Source: Bog-877 sp050734135 (lineage in GTDB: Bacteria > Chloroflexota > Dormibacteria > Aeolococcales > Bog-877). Taken from it: 64,000 nucleotides of DNA. Below are positions 42,142 to 50,409 of this stretch, in pieces. Both the position numbers and the translations under genes were made by a program. Each line of letters begins with the position of its first letter. The first letter of the stretch is position 1. The stretch covers positions 16,839-80,838 of the forward strand of contig JBOHUG010000039.1 in NCBI GenBank assembly GCA_050734135.1. Direction: 5' to 3'. The notes beneath the pieces are model-generated. The model saw nothing but the letters and a program-made list of their open reading frames with translations. It did not search any database and was not told the origin of the DNA.

Positions 42142-43563
42142 TCAGCCGACCGGTACCAGCTCCTTGAGCGCCGCCACCAGGTGAGTCACGGAGTCGCGAG
42201 CGTCGCCGAACAACATCAGCGTTTTCGGGTTGTAGTAGAGCTCGTTCTCAATGCCAGCAAACCCAGGGTTCATGCTCCGTTTCAGCACCACCACATTGGT
42301 CGCCTGATCGACGTTGAGGATGGGCATTCCGTAGATGGGGCTCGAGGAATTGGTGCGCGCGGCAGGATTGGTGACATCGTTGGCACCGATCACCACGGCC
42401 ACATCGGTGCGGGCGAACTCGGGATTGATGTCGTCCATCTCGTAGAGCTGGGTATAGGGCACGTCCGCCTCGGCGAGCAGTACGTTCATGTGGCCAGGCA
42501 TCCGGCCCGCCACCGGGTGAATCGCGTATTTCACCTGTACTCCACGCTTCTCCAGCTGAGTCGCCAACTCTCGGACGTCGTGTTGGGCCTTGGCGACCGC
42601 CATCCCGTAGCCGGGCACGAAGATCACCTGGCGGGCGTATCCGAGCAGGATTGCCACGTCCTCCGCAGTGACACTGTGGACCGATTGGTCGACGGAGGCG
42701 GCGCTGTCGGCGCCGCCGCTCACCTGGCTGCCAAAAGCACTGAACAGGACATTGGCCAGGGACCGGTTCATGGCCCGGCTCATGAGCTGGGTGAGGATTG
42801 TGCCCGAAGCCCCGACCAGGGCGCCGGCGACGATCAGGACCTCGTTGTCGAGCACGAATCCGCTGATAGCGGCGGCCAGCCCGGTGAAGGAGTTGAGCAA
42901 GGAGATGATCACCGGCATGTCGGCGCCCCCGATCGGAAGGACGAAGGCTACTCCGAAGCACAGAGCAAGAACCTCGAAGAGCAAGAAGAGCCAAGGAGAG
43001 GCGTCGAAGGCGATCAACACCACCCCCAAGGCAACGATGAGCGCCAGCAGAAGTCCGTTGGCGACCCGCTGGTTGGGGAAGGTGATCGGGCTCCCGCGCA
43101 TGACGCCTTGCAACTTGCAGAACGCGATCAGGCTGCCCGAGAAGCTGATCGACCCGATCAGGCAGCCCAGCATGATCGGGACCGAGTTGCCGGGAGCGAT
43201 GGTGGAGGTGCCAGCCGACAGGTGCGCGGTTCGACGGACGAACTCATCGGCGCCGATCAGGGCCGCCGCGCCGCCGCCCATGCCGTTGAAGAGCGCCACC
43301 ATTTGAGGCATAGCCGTCATCCGGACGGCCCGGGCCGCCACGGCGCCGATACCGGCCCCGACCACCAGGGCGGGCAGGACAGCAACCCAGGGCAGTGCCC
43401 CCAACCCGATGAAGGTCACCACCAACGCCACCAGCATGCCCACGGCCGCTAGCCGGTTGCCGTTGCGGGCGGTCGCGGGGGAGCCCAGGAGCCGAATCCC
43501 GAATACAAAAAGCACCACCGTCACCAGGTACCCGAGAGCGACCAACTGCGGGTAGTGGATCAC
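42142..43563 (-). CDS. pntB: NAD(P) transhydrogenase subunit beta
   Basis: This 473-aa protein starts at GTG 43563, overlapping the preceding stop by 4 nt. The first 280 residues are membrane (about nine helices, including MTAMPQMVALFNGMGGGAAALIGADE). The last 180 form the NADP-binding domain III: VIFVPGYGMAVAKAQHDVRELA, IHPVAGRMPGHMNVLLAEADVPY, NDVTNPAA, and RSMNPGFAGIENELYY. With PntAA/PntAB it uses the proton gradient to make NADPH from NADH. Length and motifs are normal. Confidence 0.97.
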   Translation of the reverse strand: MIHYPQLVALGYLVTVVLFVFGIRLLGSPATARNGNRLAAVGMLVALVVTFIGLGALPWVAVLPALVVGAGIGAVAARAVRMTAMPQMVALFNGMGGGAAALIGADEFVRRTAHLSAGTSTIAPGNSVPIMLGCLIGSISFSGSLIAFCKLQGVMRGSPITFPNQRVANGLLLALIVALGVVLIAFDASPWLFLLFEVLALCFGVAFVLPIGGADMPVIISLLNSFTGLAAAISGFVLDNEVLIVAGALVGASGTILTQLMSRAMNRSLANVLFSAFGSQVSGGADSAASVDQSVHSVTAEDVAILLGYARQVIFVPGYGMAVAKAQHDVRELATQLEKRGVQVKYAIHPVAGRMPGHMNVLLAEADVPYTQLYEMDDINPEFARTDVAVVIGANDVTNPAARTNSSSPIYGMPILNVDQATNVVVLKRSMNPGFAGIENELYYNPKTLMLFGDARDSVTHLVAALKELVPVG

Positions 43564-43877
43564 TTGGGGGTCGGCCGCTCGGGCTCCGGTCGCCGCTTGA
43601 ACATCTGGAGCATCCGGTCGGTGACCACGAAACCTCCCACCACATTTATGGTCCCCAGCAGCACCGCCAGGAAGGCGATCACCGTGCCCAGGGTGCCGTG
43701 CGCGCCGGCCGCGATCGCCAGCGCGCCCACCAGCACGATTCCGTGAATGGCATTGGTGCCGGACATCAGCGGGGTGTGCAGCGTGGCTGGGACCTTCGAG
43801 ATCAGGTCGAAGCCGATGAAGATCGCCAGAACGAAGATGAAGACCCCGATCAGGAGGGTGCCGCCAAAGACGTTCAC
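43560..43877 (-). CDS. pntAB: NAD(P) transhydrogenase subunit alpha part 2 (membrane)
   Basis: This 105-aa protein starts at GTG 43877. It holds the three to four membrane helices of the split alpha subunit: FIGFDLISKVPATLHTPLMSGTNAIHGIVLVGAL and GTVIAFLAVLLGTINVVGGFVVTDRMLQMFK. It joins the NAD-binding alpha-1 and the beta subunit. It overlaps both neighbours by 4 nt (GTGA). Confidence 0.96.
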   Translation of the reverse strand: MNVFGGTLLIGVFIFVLAIFIGFDLISKVPATLHTPLMSGTNAIHGIVLVGALAIAAGAHGTLGTVIAFLAVLLGTINVVGGFVVTDRMLQMFKRRPEPERPTPK

Positions 43878-45007
43878 ACGCGAGCCCCCGCCATGATCTG
43901 GCCGTCGTGGGCGACGCAGGTGGTCGAGACCACCTCGTCCTCGAAGTTCAGCTGGATCTTGCCGTCCTTGATCAAGGAGAGGGTGAAGCGGGTCAGGTTG
44001 CGGGAGTAGAGCTGGCTGGCGTGGTAGGCCATCCGAGAGGGAAGGTCCAGCGGTCCCAGGATCCAGACTCCGGCCTTCTTAAGTTCCTGGCCGGGCTCCG
44101 TCAGTTCACAATTGCCCCCTGCCTCGGCGGCCAGGTCGACGATGACCGAACCCGGACGCATCTTGGCCACGGCCGCCCTGGTGACCAGAATCGGCGCCTT
44201 CCGGCCGGGAACCAGCGCGGTTGTGATCACCACGTCGGCCTCGGCCACCTCCCGGGCGAGTGCCGCCTGCTCGCGTTTCTGAGTCGACGCCGAAACCTCG
44301 GCGGCGTAGCCGCCCTGACCCTCAACCGCCTCCACCGTCTCTCCCACGTCGACGAACTGCGCTCCGAGACTCTCCACCTGTTCTTTGACCTGGGGGCGGA
44401 CATCGAAGGCCCGTACGACCCCGCCCAGCCGCCTCGCGGTGGCGATCGCCTGCAGTCCGGCCACCCCGGCTCCCAGCACCAGTACCCGGGCCGGGGTGAC
44501 GGTGCCGGCGGCGGTCATCAGGAGGGGGAAGAAGCGGGGGAGCCGAACGGCGGCCAGCAGCACCGCGTGGTAACCCGAGACGGTGCTCATGGAGGAGAGG
44601 ACGTCCATGTCCTGGGCCCGGCTGATTCGCGGCAAGCGATCCAGGCTGAAGGCGGTCACCCCGCGCCTGGCAAGCTGTTCGATCAGCTCCGGCTGGGTGA
44701 GCGGCTGCAGCATTCCCACCAGCACCGAGCCCTTGGGTAGGAGGGCGATCTCATCGGAGCTCTGCCCTTTGGCGAGAGGGGGCCGAACCTTGAGCAGGAG
44801 GTCCGAGCTGGTCAGGACTTGGCGGTGGGTGGTCAGGATGGTCGCCCCCACCTCCCGGTAGGTGGGATCCGGGAAGAAGGCCAGCTCTCCGGAGCCCTTC
44901 TCAACCACCACCTCGGCTCCGGCCGCGATCAGTCGCGCGGCGGACTCCGGCACCAGCGCGACCCGGTGCTCTTCCGATACCAGTTCCTTGGCGACCCCGA
45001 TCCGCAT
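43874..45007 (-). CDS. pntAA: NAD(P) transhydrogenase subunit alpha part 1 (NAD-binding)
   Basis: This 377-aa soluble protein starts at ATG 45007. It resembles alanine dehydrogenase-like domain I: MRIGVAKELVSEEHRVALVPES, SRAQDMDVLSSMSTVSGYHAVLLAA, VLVLGAGVAGLQAIATARRLGGVVRAFDVR (NAD fold), and AEADVVITTALVPGRKAP. It binds NAD(H) for hydride transfer to NADP in PntB. The three-part gene layout is the form found in Rhodospirillum and many others. A leaderless-type -10 box lies 6 nt upstream. Confidence 0.96.
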   Translation of the reverse strand: MRIGVAKELVSEEHRVALVPESAARLIAAGAEVVVEKGSGELAFFPDPTYREVGATILTTHRQVLTSSDLLLKVRPPLAKGQSSDEIALLPKGSVLVGMLQPLTQPELIEQLARRGVTAFSLDRLPRISRAQDMDVLSSMSTVSGYHAVLLAAVRLPRFFPLLMTAAGTVTPARVLVLGAGVAGLQAIATARRLGGVVRAFDVRPQVKEQVESLGAQFVDVGETVEAVEGQGGYAAEVSASTQKREQAALAREVAEADVVITTALVPGRKAPILVTRAAVAKMRPGSVIVDLAAEAGGNCELTEPGQELKKAGVWILGPLDLPSRMAYHASQLYSRNLTRFTLSLIKDGKIQLNFEDEVVSTTCVAHDGQIMAGARV

Positions 45008-45013
45008 CGGGCG

Positions 45014-45019
45014 ACTTTA
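45014..45019 (-). promoter_or_regulatory. Putative -10 box (TAAAGT), leaderless promoter of the pnt operon
   Basis: On the minus strand TAAAGT is followed by 6 nt and ATG 45007. No Shine-Dalgarno is present. Confidence 0.55.
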
Positions 45020-45070
45020 TCGGGTCCCGCCCCTGCAATAGCGAGAATCCCGTTGGGCCCCGGGGTCCGT

Positions 45071-45076
45071 CATCCT
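45071..45076 (+). promoter_or_regulatory. Possible -10 box (CATCCT) for otsA
   Basis: CATCCT fits a relaxed NANNNT and lies exactly 6 nt before GTG 45083, which supports that start. Confidence 0.4.
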
Positions 45077-45082
45077 ACCCGG

Positions 45083-46582
45083 GTGCCCGGGATCGAACCT
45101 TATCTGCGACGAATGCTTCACGACTGGCAGCCGATCGTGGTCGCCAACCGCGCCCCGATCGAGAGTCAGCTGGGCTCAGGCGGCAAAGAGCGGATCACCC
45201 GCGGCGGCGGCGGGCTGGTCACGGCGATGTCAGCCTTGGCCCAGGCCAGCGACGCCCCGTGGGTGGCGGTCGCTCGCGGGGAGTCCGATGATCGCTTGGC
45301 CAGCCGCGCTGATGAGGAGGGGATGGTCCACGTCTCCTCCGACGATGGCAACAAGTTCCGGATCGCCTACATCCACCCGGCCCCGGAGGCGTACGACCTC
45401 TACTACAACGAGATCAGCAACCCGTTGCTGTGGTTCATCCAGCACTATCTCTGGGACCTTGGGAGGGAGCCGATCTTGGACTCCCGCACCGAGCGGGCCT
45501 GGCGGGACGGCTACGTCAAGGTCAATACCGAGTTCGCCGAGCGGGTAGTCGCGATCGCCAAAAAGACGACTGACCGACCGCTGATCCTGAGTCAGGACTA
45601 CCACCTCTACCTTCTGCCGGGACTGGTGCGCCAAAGGCTCCCGCAGGCCCATCTGCAGCATTTCATCCATATTCCCTGGCCTACCCCGCAGTACTGGAAG
45701 GTGCTCCCTCGGCATATGCGGGACGGAATCCTGACCGGGCTGCTGGGGAGCGACGTGGTTGGGCTCCAGACTTCCCTCGACGTGCGCAACTTCCTGCTCA
45801 CCTGCGAGGAGAACCTGGGACTGGCCGTGGACCACCGCCAGTCAACAGTCTTCTTCGAGGGTCGCAGCGTCTGGATCCGGGCCTACCCGATCTCCATCGA
45901 CGTACGGACAATGGCCGACCTCACCAATCGTGAGGAGGTCCTGCATCAGGAGGAGCTGATCGCCACCTGGCGCCCGGAGTTCCTGATCCTCCGGGTGGAC
46001 CGCACCGATCTCAGCAAGAACATCGTGCGCGGATTCCTGGCCTATGAGAGGCTCCTTGAAAGTCACCCCGAACTGCGGGGCCGCGTCGTGTTCTGGGCCC
46101 TGCTCCAGCGCAGCCGCCAGAGCGTGGACGCCTACCGGTCCTACCTGGGGGCCCTGGTGAGCGCCGCCGCCCACGTCAACCGCCGCTTCCAGACGGGAAC
46201 CTGGATGCCGATCCGGCTGGAGGTGGAGGAGAACCTCTTCAAAGCGGTCGCCGCCTACAAGTCGTACGACGCCCTCCTGGTCAACCCCATCTACGACGGG
46301 ATGAACCTGGTGGCCAAGGAGGGGGTGCTCTGCAACACCAAGGACGGCGTGCTGGTCCTCAGTGAGAACGCCGGAAGCTACGAGGAGCTGGGCACCGAGG
46401 CGCTCACCATCAATCCTTTCGACATTGACCAAACCGCCGAGGCGCTCCACTCGGCGCTGACCATGCCCAAGCGGGATCGTTCAACCAGAGCCCGCCACAT
46501 GCGCCAGACCGTCCGCAAGCACGACATCGTGCGCTGGATCACAGCCCAACTCCAGGACCTCAACGAGTTGGCGGCGCGCTGA
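45083..46582 (+). CDS. otsA: Trehalose-6-phosphate synthase (GT20)
   Basis: Start GTG 45083 gives 499 aa; ATG 45113 is an alternative. Family motifs: IVVANRAPIE, TRGGGGLVTAM (UDP-glucose-site Gly-rich loop), LSQDYHLYLLP, FIHIPWPTPQYWKVLP, RVDRTDLSKNIVRGFLAYERLL, and NPIYDGMNLVAKEGVL. It joins UDP- or other NDP-glucose and glucose-6-phosphate to trehalose-6-phosphate. The DYxKG-like site reads DLSKN, a minor variant. otsB lies next to it but in the opposite orientation. Confidence 0.93.
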   Translation: MPGIEPYLRRMLHDWQPIVVANRAPIESQLGSGGKERITRGGGGLVTAMSALAQASDAPWVAVARGESDDRLASRADEEGMVHVSSDDGNKFRIAYIHPAPEAYDLYYNEISNPLLWFIQHYLWDLGREPILDSRTERAWRDGYVKVNTEFAERVVAIAKKTTDRPLILSQDYHLYLLPGLVRQRLPQAHLQHFIHIPWPTPQYWKVLPRHMRDGILTGLLGSDVVGLQTSLDVRNFLLTCEENLGLAVDHRQSTVFFEGRSVWIRAYPISIDVRTMADLTNREEVLHQEELIATWRPEFLILRVDRTDLSKNIVRGFLAYERLLESHPELRGRVVFWALLQRSRQSVDAYRSYLGALVSAAAHVNRRFQTGTWMPIRLEVEENLFKAVAAYKSYDALLVNPIYDGMNLVAKEGVLCNTKDGVLVLSENAGSYEELGTEALTINPFDIDQTAEALHSALTMPKRDRSTRARHMRQTVRKHDIVRWITAQLQDLNELAAR

Positions 46583-46598
46583 CCTGAGCCGGAGTCCG

Positions 46599-47423
46599 TC
46601 AGGCGGCATTGGCCAACTCTTCCAGCACTTTCGTCAGCAGCTTCGCCCACTCTTCCGGACCGTCGAGGCAAAGATCCGCCTCCTCGCGAACCTGATCTGG
46701 CGTCTCCGGGCTCAACACCCCGAGAGCCAAGGCAAGCTCCAGGTCGGCTGAGCGCCGGTGCAGTTGGACCATCGCCGGGAGATCCCCCAGGTCGTCGCCG
46801 GCGAAAACGCAGCCTCGAGGCGAGATCCGGTCGAGCAGCTGGACCAGGGCCGTGCCCTTATCCCCGGCGTGACGATCGCGTAGCTCCAGCACCCGTCGAC
46901 CCCGGAGGAGTTCGAGCTCCTCCCGATGGGAGACCAAAGAGAGAATCCGGCGGAGCTCCAAGCCCACCGCGTGCCGCTCCGGAGCGTTGCGGTAGTGCAC
47001 CGCCACCCCCAAGGTCTTGGTCTCCACCTCGACGCCGGCGCGGTCGCGGAGCGACTCCCGCAATTCGGCGGCGATGCGCTGGAGGCGAGGCGAAGGATTG
47101 GAGGGCGGTAGCGGACGGGGAAGACTTCCCGCCTCCTGCCACGGTTCCAGGCCGTAGCTCCCCAGCAGCAGGACGCCCGGTAGCGGGCACTGGACGAAGA
47201 GGTTGGCCAGATCGCGGCCGCTGATGACGGCGACGGGAGTGCGGTGAGCCAGCGCCGTGAGGGCGGCTGCCGCCTCGGGGAGTGGCCTGGCCCGGCGGGG
47301 ATTCCGGACCACCGGGGCCACGGTGCCGTCGAAGTCGGTGGCCACCAGCAGACTTCCGGAGCGGGCCAGGCGCACGAGAGGGGCCGCCAAGCCGTTGAAG
47401 GAGTGTGGGGGAAAGCCGGGCAC
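46599..47423 (-). CDS. otsB: Trehalose-6-phosphate phosphatase
   Basis: Start GTG 47423 is chosen because TATGAT lies exactly 6 nt upstream; a longer frame to 47549 would cross the divergent gene's promoter. The 274-aa HAD-fold enzyme has ATDFDGTVAPVV (nucleophile and acid Asp), AVISGRDLANL, LLGSYGLEPW, RVLELRDRHAGDKGTAL, and CVFAGDDLGDLPA. It dephosphorylates trehalose-6-phosphate to trehalose. It is convergent with otsA, 16 nt apart. Confidence 0.93.
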   Translation of the reverse strand: MPGFPPHSFNGLAAPLVRLARSGSLLVATDFDGTVAPVVRNPRRARPLPEAAAALTALAHRTPVAVISGRDLANLFVQCPLPGVLLLGSYGLEPWQEAGSLPRPLPPSNPSPRLQRIAAELRESLRDRAGVEVETKTLGVAVHYRNAPERHAVGLELRRILSLVSHREELELLRGRRVLELRDRHAGDKGTALVQLLDRISPRGCVFAGDDLGDLPAMVQLHRRSADLELALALGVLSPETPDQVREEADLCLDGPEEWAKLLTKVLEELANAA

Positions 47424-47429
47424 GACTTG

Positions 47430-47435
47430 ATCATA
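47430..47435 (-). promoter_or_regulatory. Putative -10 box (TATGAT), leaderless promoter of otsB
   Basis: Minus-strand TATGAT, then 6 nt, then GTG 47423. Confidence 0.55.
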
Positions 47436-47465
47436 TGCGGCACGGAAGCGGGACCCTCGATCCGC

Positions 47466-47471
47466 TACGCT
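47466..47471 (+). promoter_or_regulatory. Putative -10 box (TACGCT), leaderless promoter
   Basis: TACGCT lies exactly 6 nt before ATG 47478. It sits 31 nt from the opposite-strand otsB box, so the two promoters are divergent and tightly packed. Confidence 0.5.
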
Positions 47472-47477
47472 GCAGGG

Positions 47478-47870
47478 ATGGTCAGCCCTGAAGTGCCGGA
47501 GCAGACTGTTGTGGAGTTGGTCCAGGGCCTTTCCAACGACGTCAGGCAACTGGTGACGGACGAGGTCGCCCTGGCCAAGGCTGAGCTGAAGGCCGCGATG
47601 TGGCGGGGGCTCCGGGTCGCCCTGGGGGCGGTCGTGGCAGTGCTGGGGGCGAGTCTATTCGTATTCTTCGCGCTTCTGACCCTGGTGGAGTGGCAACCGA
47701 ATCACACCCTGGTCGCCGGGCTGGTCGGCCTGGCGGGACTGGTTCTAATACTGGGCGGAGCAGCGGTGATCTGGGCCAACCGTCGGCTTTGGCCCTTTAG
47801 GGAGACCAAGGCCAGTCTTGAAGAGGATCTCGAGTGGGCACGTCGACTGAGCAAGCGCGTCAAGCCGTAA
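47478..47870 (+). CDS. Phage-holin-like membrane protein (DUF1469 type)
   Basis: This 130-aa protein starts at ATG 47478. The N-terminal amphipathic helix (VVELVQGLSNDVRQLVTDEVALAKAELKAA) and two following membrane helices (about 45-67 and 75-97) match the putative actinobacterial Holin-X/DUF1469 family. A Glu-rich helix ends it. Despite the name these are chromosomal proteins, often upstream of a DUF3618-type gene, and no phage is implied. The next gene overlaps by 37 nt. Confidence 0.78.
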   Translation: MVSPEVPEQTVVELVQGLSNDVRQLVTDEVALAKAELKAAMWRGLRVALGAVVAVLGASLFVFFALLTLVEWQPNHTLVAGLVGLAGLVLILGGAAVIWANRRLWPFRETKASLEEDLEWARRLSKRVKP

Positions 47871-48310
47871 TCGCCACCCGCGGTCGGGTGGAGTCCGGTG
47901 CCGACAAACTCGAGGCACGGCTGCGCTATGACCTCGATCCCCGCGTCCGGCTGCGCCGGGACGGACCCAAGCTGGCGGCAGGACTGGCCGTAGTGATCGT
48001 GGTGAGCGCCGTCTACCTGACCCGATCCCGACGGCGCCGGCGAAGCGAAGACCCGAGCGAGGTCGATTGGATCGCCCAGATGCCCAGGGAGTGGCGCGGG
48101 CGGTTGCAGGAACTGCTGGCGGAGGCTGCCGCGGACCATCCGTTACCCCAGGACCTGCGTCGGGCCAGTAAGTCGCGCCGCCGATCGGTCGGGACGGGTC
48201 TGGCGCTTCGAGTGGCCAAGATGGCGGCCCCGGTAATCATCTCGGCGGCGGCGGAGCGAATTGGCCGAAGGCAGGGGGGATCCGCCTCTTCGGGCGGGCC
48301 GGGAGGCTAG
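47834..48310 (+). CDS. DUF3618-like membrane-anchored basic protein
   Basis: This 158-aa protein starts at GTG 47834. A short helical N-terminus (ARQAVIATRGRVESGADKLEARL) precedes one membrane helix near 48-62. A long Arg-rich cytosolic part follows. It pairs with the holin-like gene, as DUF1469 and DUF3618 genes often do. Its 3' end overlaps the opposite-strand membrane gene by 4 nt. Function unknown. Confidence 0.62.
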   Translation: MGTSTEQARQAVIATRGRVESGADKLEARLRYDLDPRVRLRRDGPKLAAGLAVVIVVSAVYLTRSRRRRRSEDPSEVDWIAQMPREWRGRLQELLAEAAADHPLPQDLRRASKSRRRSVGTGLALRVAKMAAPVIISAAAERIGRRQGGSASSGGPGG

Positions 48311-48780
48311 GCGCCGGGCTCTGCGGTCTCCCAGATCGCGGAGCGATGGCGATGCAGGATGGCACTCACGATCAGCAGTAGATAGCCACCCACCAGCAGT
48401 ACGATCCACACGATCGACGCCGATTTCGTGTACTGACCGCTGTCTACGAAGGCGAGCACGGTTTCCCCGGCGATGCCGGCCGTTAGCGCCGCAACCACCA
48501 GGCGGCGCCCGGTGCGGAGCCGGAGCAGCATCAGGGCGCCACCGAGCACCGCCACGGTGGCAGCGGTGACGTCGAGGACGAGTCCAATCAAGCGCAGGAC
48601 GACGGGCCAGAAATAGACCACCCCATGGGAGAGCAGGGGCGACGTGGTTTGCACCGCGAGGTACAACTCGGAGCCGGTGAAGACCCCGGCGGCTGCTGCC
48701 AATCCGAGCGCCGAGAAGCCCAACGCCCTCGTCCCAAAGAGAAACCGAAACAGGGTGTTCGGTTTCATCGCTAAGCTCAT
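48307..48780 (-). CDS. Four-helix membrane protein of unknown function
   Basis: This 157-aa protein starts at ATG 48780 (ATG 48768 possible). Predicted helices lie near 20-42, 55-82, 92-112 and 122-142, with His/Arg-rich loops. It contains no catalytic motif. It borders the decay island on its upstream side. Confidence 0.6.
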   Translation of the reverse strand: MSLAMKPNTLFRFLFGTRALGFSALGLAAAAGVFTGSELYLAVQTTSPLLSHGVVYFWPVVLRLIGLVLDVTAATVAVLGGALMLLRLRTGRRLVVAALTAGIAGETVLAFVDSGQYTKSASIVWIVLLVGGYLLLIVSAILHRHRSAIWETAEPGA

Positions 48781-48862
48781 GTGGCCTCTGGTTGTCGCAA
48801 AATCTGCCGCGGTTCCAGCCTATCGACTGTGGGATGGGTAATACACGACTCGGCATCACTAG

Positions 48863-49365
48863 TCAAGGGATTGGGTGCCCCGGTGTTGACTCATTCTCGG
48901 GCTGGCGTGACTTCTCCCAGACTGAGACCTGGCTCCTGCTTTCGCTGGTGAGGGGCTCGCGTTTCCAGGTACTCCAGCGCTCGCGCAAAGTCATGCTGGC
49001 GGTTCGCGCCATCAGATCCAGCTCGGATGGCCAGATGTAGCGAAACGGCGCCGAGAAGGTCTCCAGATGCCCTCCTGCCACCGGTAGTGGTGGGAAAATG
49101 CAATCTGCGTCGCGACGCCGTACTCTTCGAAACCCAGACGGGGCGGGGCTATGGCGAGGGCCTGGATCGACCCGCTAGGCGGGAGGCGTTGGAGCTCCGG
49201 AACGGACTCCCGGAGGACGAAGTAGCCGCCAGTCACGAGATGCGCAGCGACGTTTCGGAAGCAGTCGACCTGCTCGTCTTGAGTGGTCAAGTTCATGATC
49301 GTGTTGCACACCAGGGAGGAGAGCCTGAAGGTTTCGCTAACTCTGGTGGTCGCGAAACTCCGATC
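48863..49365 (-). pseudogene. Frameshifted, N-terminally truncated SAM methyltransferase remnant
   Basis: Two minus-strand frames join into the C-terminal two-thirds of a class I methyltransferase. The first (from about 49362) reads FATTRVSETFRLSSLVCNTIMNLTTQDEQV in consecutive short stretches, then HLVTGGYFVLRE and HHYRWQE. After a one-base shift near 49070 (the GAGGGC run) the second reads HLETFSAPFRYIWPSELDLMARTAS and ends WEKSRQPENES. A stop codon lies just upstream at 49366-49368, and the SAM-binding N-terminus is missing. The gene cannot make a functional enzyme. Confidence 0.8.
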
Positions 49366-49525
49366 TCAAACTCGCCCAGTTCAAACTGAGCCACTGCCGT
49401 TTGTTCAGTCCCACCGTTTCGACTCTGAAGGTGGGGCGAAGTGATCTGTCCGCGGTGCAAAGGCAGAACCGAGACACCGAGCGCAAAGGGAGGCTCGAAT
49501 GGCGGCGGAGGCGGTCTCAGCGAGG

Positions 49526-50115
49526 TTAGATCGAGCGGGTACCAAAAGGGCGGTCCTCGCTCTGAGCCCCGGTGTGCAAAAGGATGGCATTCACCGTCTC
49601 AGCTACCGTCATTGCGGACGAGTCGCCCCACAGTCCCTGGCCGGGGAGCTACTTTCGCAAGACGGCGTCCAGATGTTGCCATGCCGCGGCAACGTGCTTT
49701 TCGCGAAGGGAATCCCGCTGGCGTGCAACCGCCAGGGGCGGTGTCAGTACCACGACGTGAAGCGGTCGCGTCTTGATTGCGCGCCAGTATTACCGCAGAT
49801 GTGCTTGGCGAACCACCACGTCATCGAAGACGGGCACGACTCCGGCGGCAGCAAAACTGTCGATCAGGAGGGCCGCATTCCGAGCCCGCAACAAGATCTG
49901 CGACTGGCTTCTTTGTCGACGTTAGTGGTCGGGAGATGTCCGCTGGCGACGATCATGTCAGCCAAGACTTCATCGTCGACTTCGGCGGCAAGCGCAAACC
50001 GCTGCGCCATTGCGTGAGCAACGGTCGTCTTGCCACTGCCCGGGATGCCGATGATGAGAAAGGCGTACCGTGCAGGATGGCTATCGACGTCAACTCCGTC
50101 GTTCGTCTCTTCCAT
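49526..50115 (-). pseudogene. P-loop (AAA/kinase-type) ATPase remnant with frameshift and two nonsense codons
   Basis: The N-terminus from ATG 50115 has a Walker A site, FLIIGIPGSGKTTVAHAMAQRF, in one frame up to about 49910. The sequence then continues in another frame: ILLRARNAALLIDSFAAAG and VVPVFDDVVVRQAHLR, a TAA (49790-49792), then RPLHVVVLTPPLAVARQRD and HVAAAWQHLDAVLRK, a TAG (49649-49651), then DSSAMTVAETVNAIL to a stop at 49526. This is the layout of chloramphenicol-phosphotransferase-like P-loop kinases. One frameshift and two stops make it a clear pseudogene. Confidence 0.85.
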
Positions 50116-50409
50116 AGCCTATCGCCGACTTGCCTGGTGCGCGGAACTGCACAGGGAGATCACCGCGACGCGGTCACACTTCAAGTGCCCGCTGCGCGAC
50201 CGTCGTACTGCGCGCAGCAACCTACGCCCGAATCTCCGACGGTTCTGGTATCCCGGGACTAACGGAGTCGCCCCAATCTGCCGTTGCCTTCCCCTCATGG
50301 AATGAGTGAGGACCTGCCGGTGCCACCTCCGACCGGCCTCGCGCTTGACGTCTCGGAGAGCTGTAGAGAAAGTTGAGTGGAGCTGGCGCAGCCGGCAGCG
50401 CGGGCTCAG
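50116..50409. other. Intergenic region, nothing identified
   Basis: This gap of 294 nt lies between the P-loop pseudogene and the ABC permease 3' end. No protein-like frame, RNA fold or repeat was seen; it looks like further degraded sequence. Confidence 0.4.

Noticed and set aside
42181..43452. 423-codon plus-strand frame opposite pntB
   Set aside because: Antisense shadow of a well-supported gene, His/Gly/Asp-rich low-complexity translation.
47478..48310. Holin-like gene as evidence of a prophage
   Set aside because: DUF1469/DUF3618-type pairs are ordinary chromosomal genes; no other phage genes nearby.
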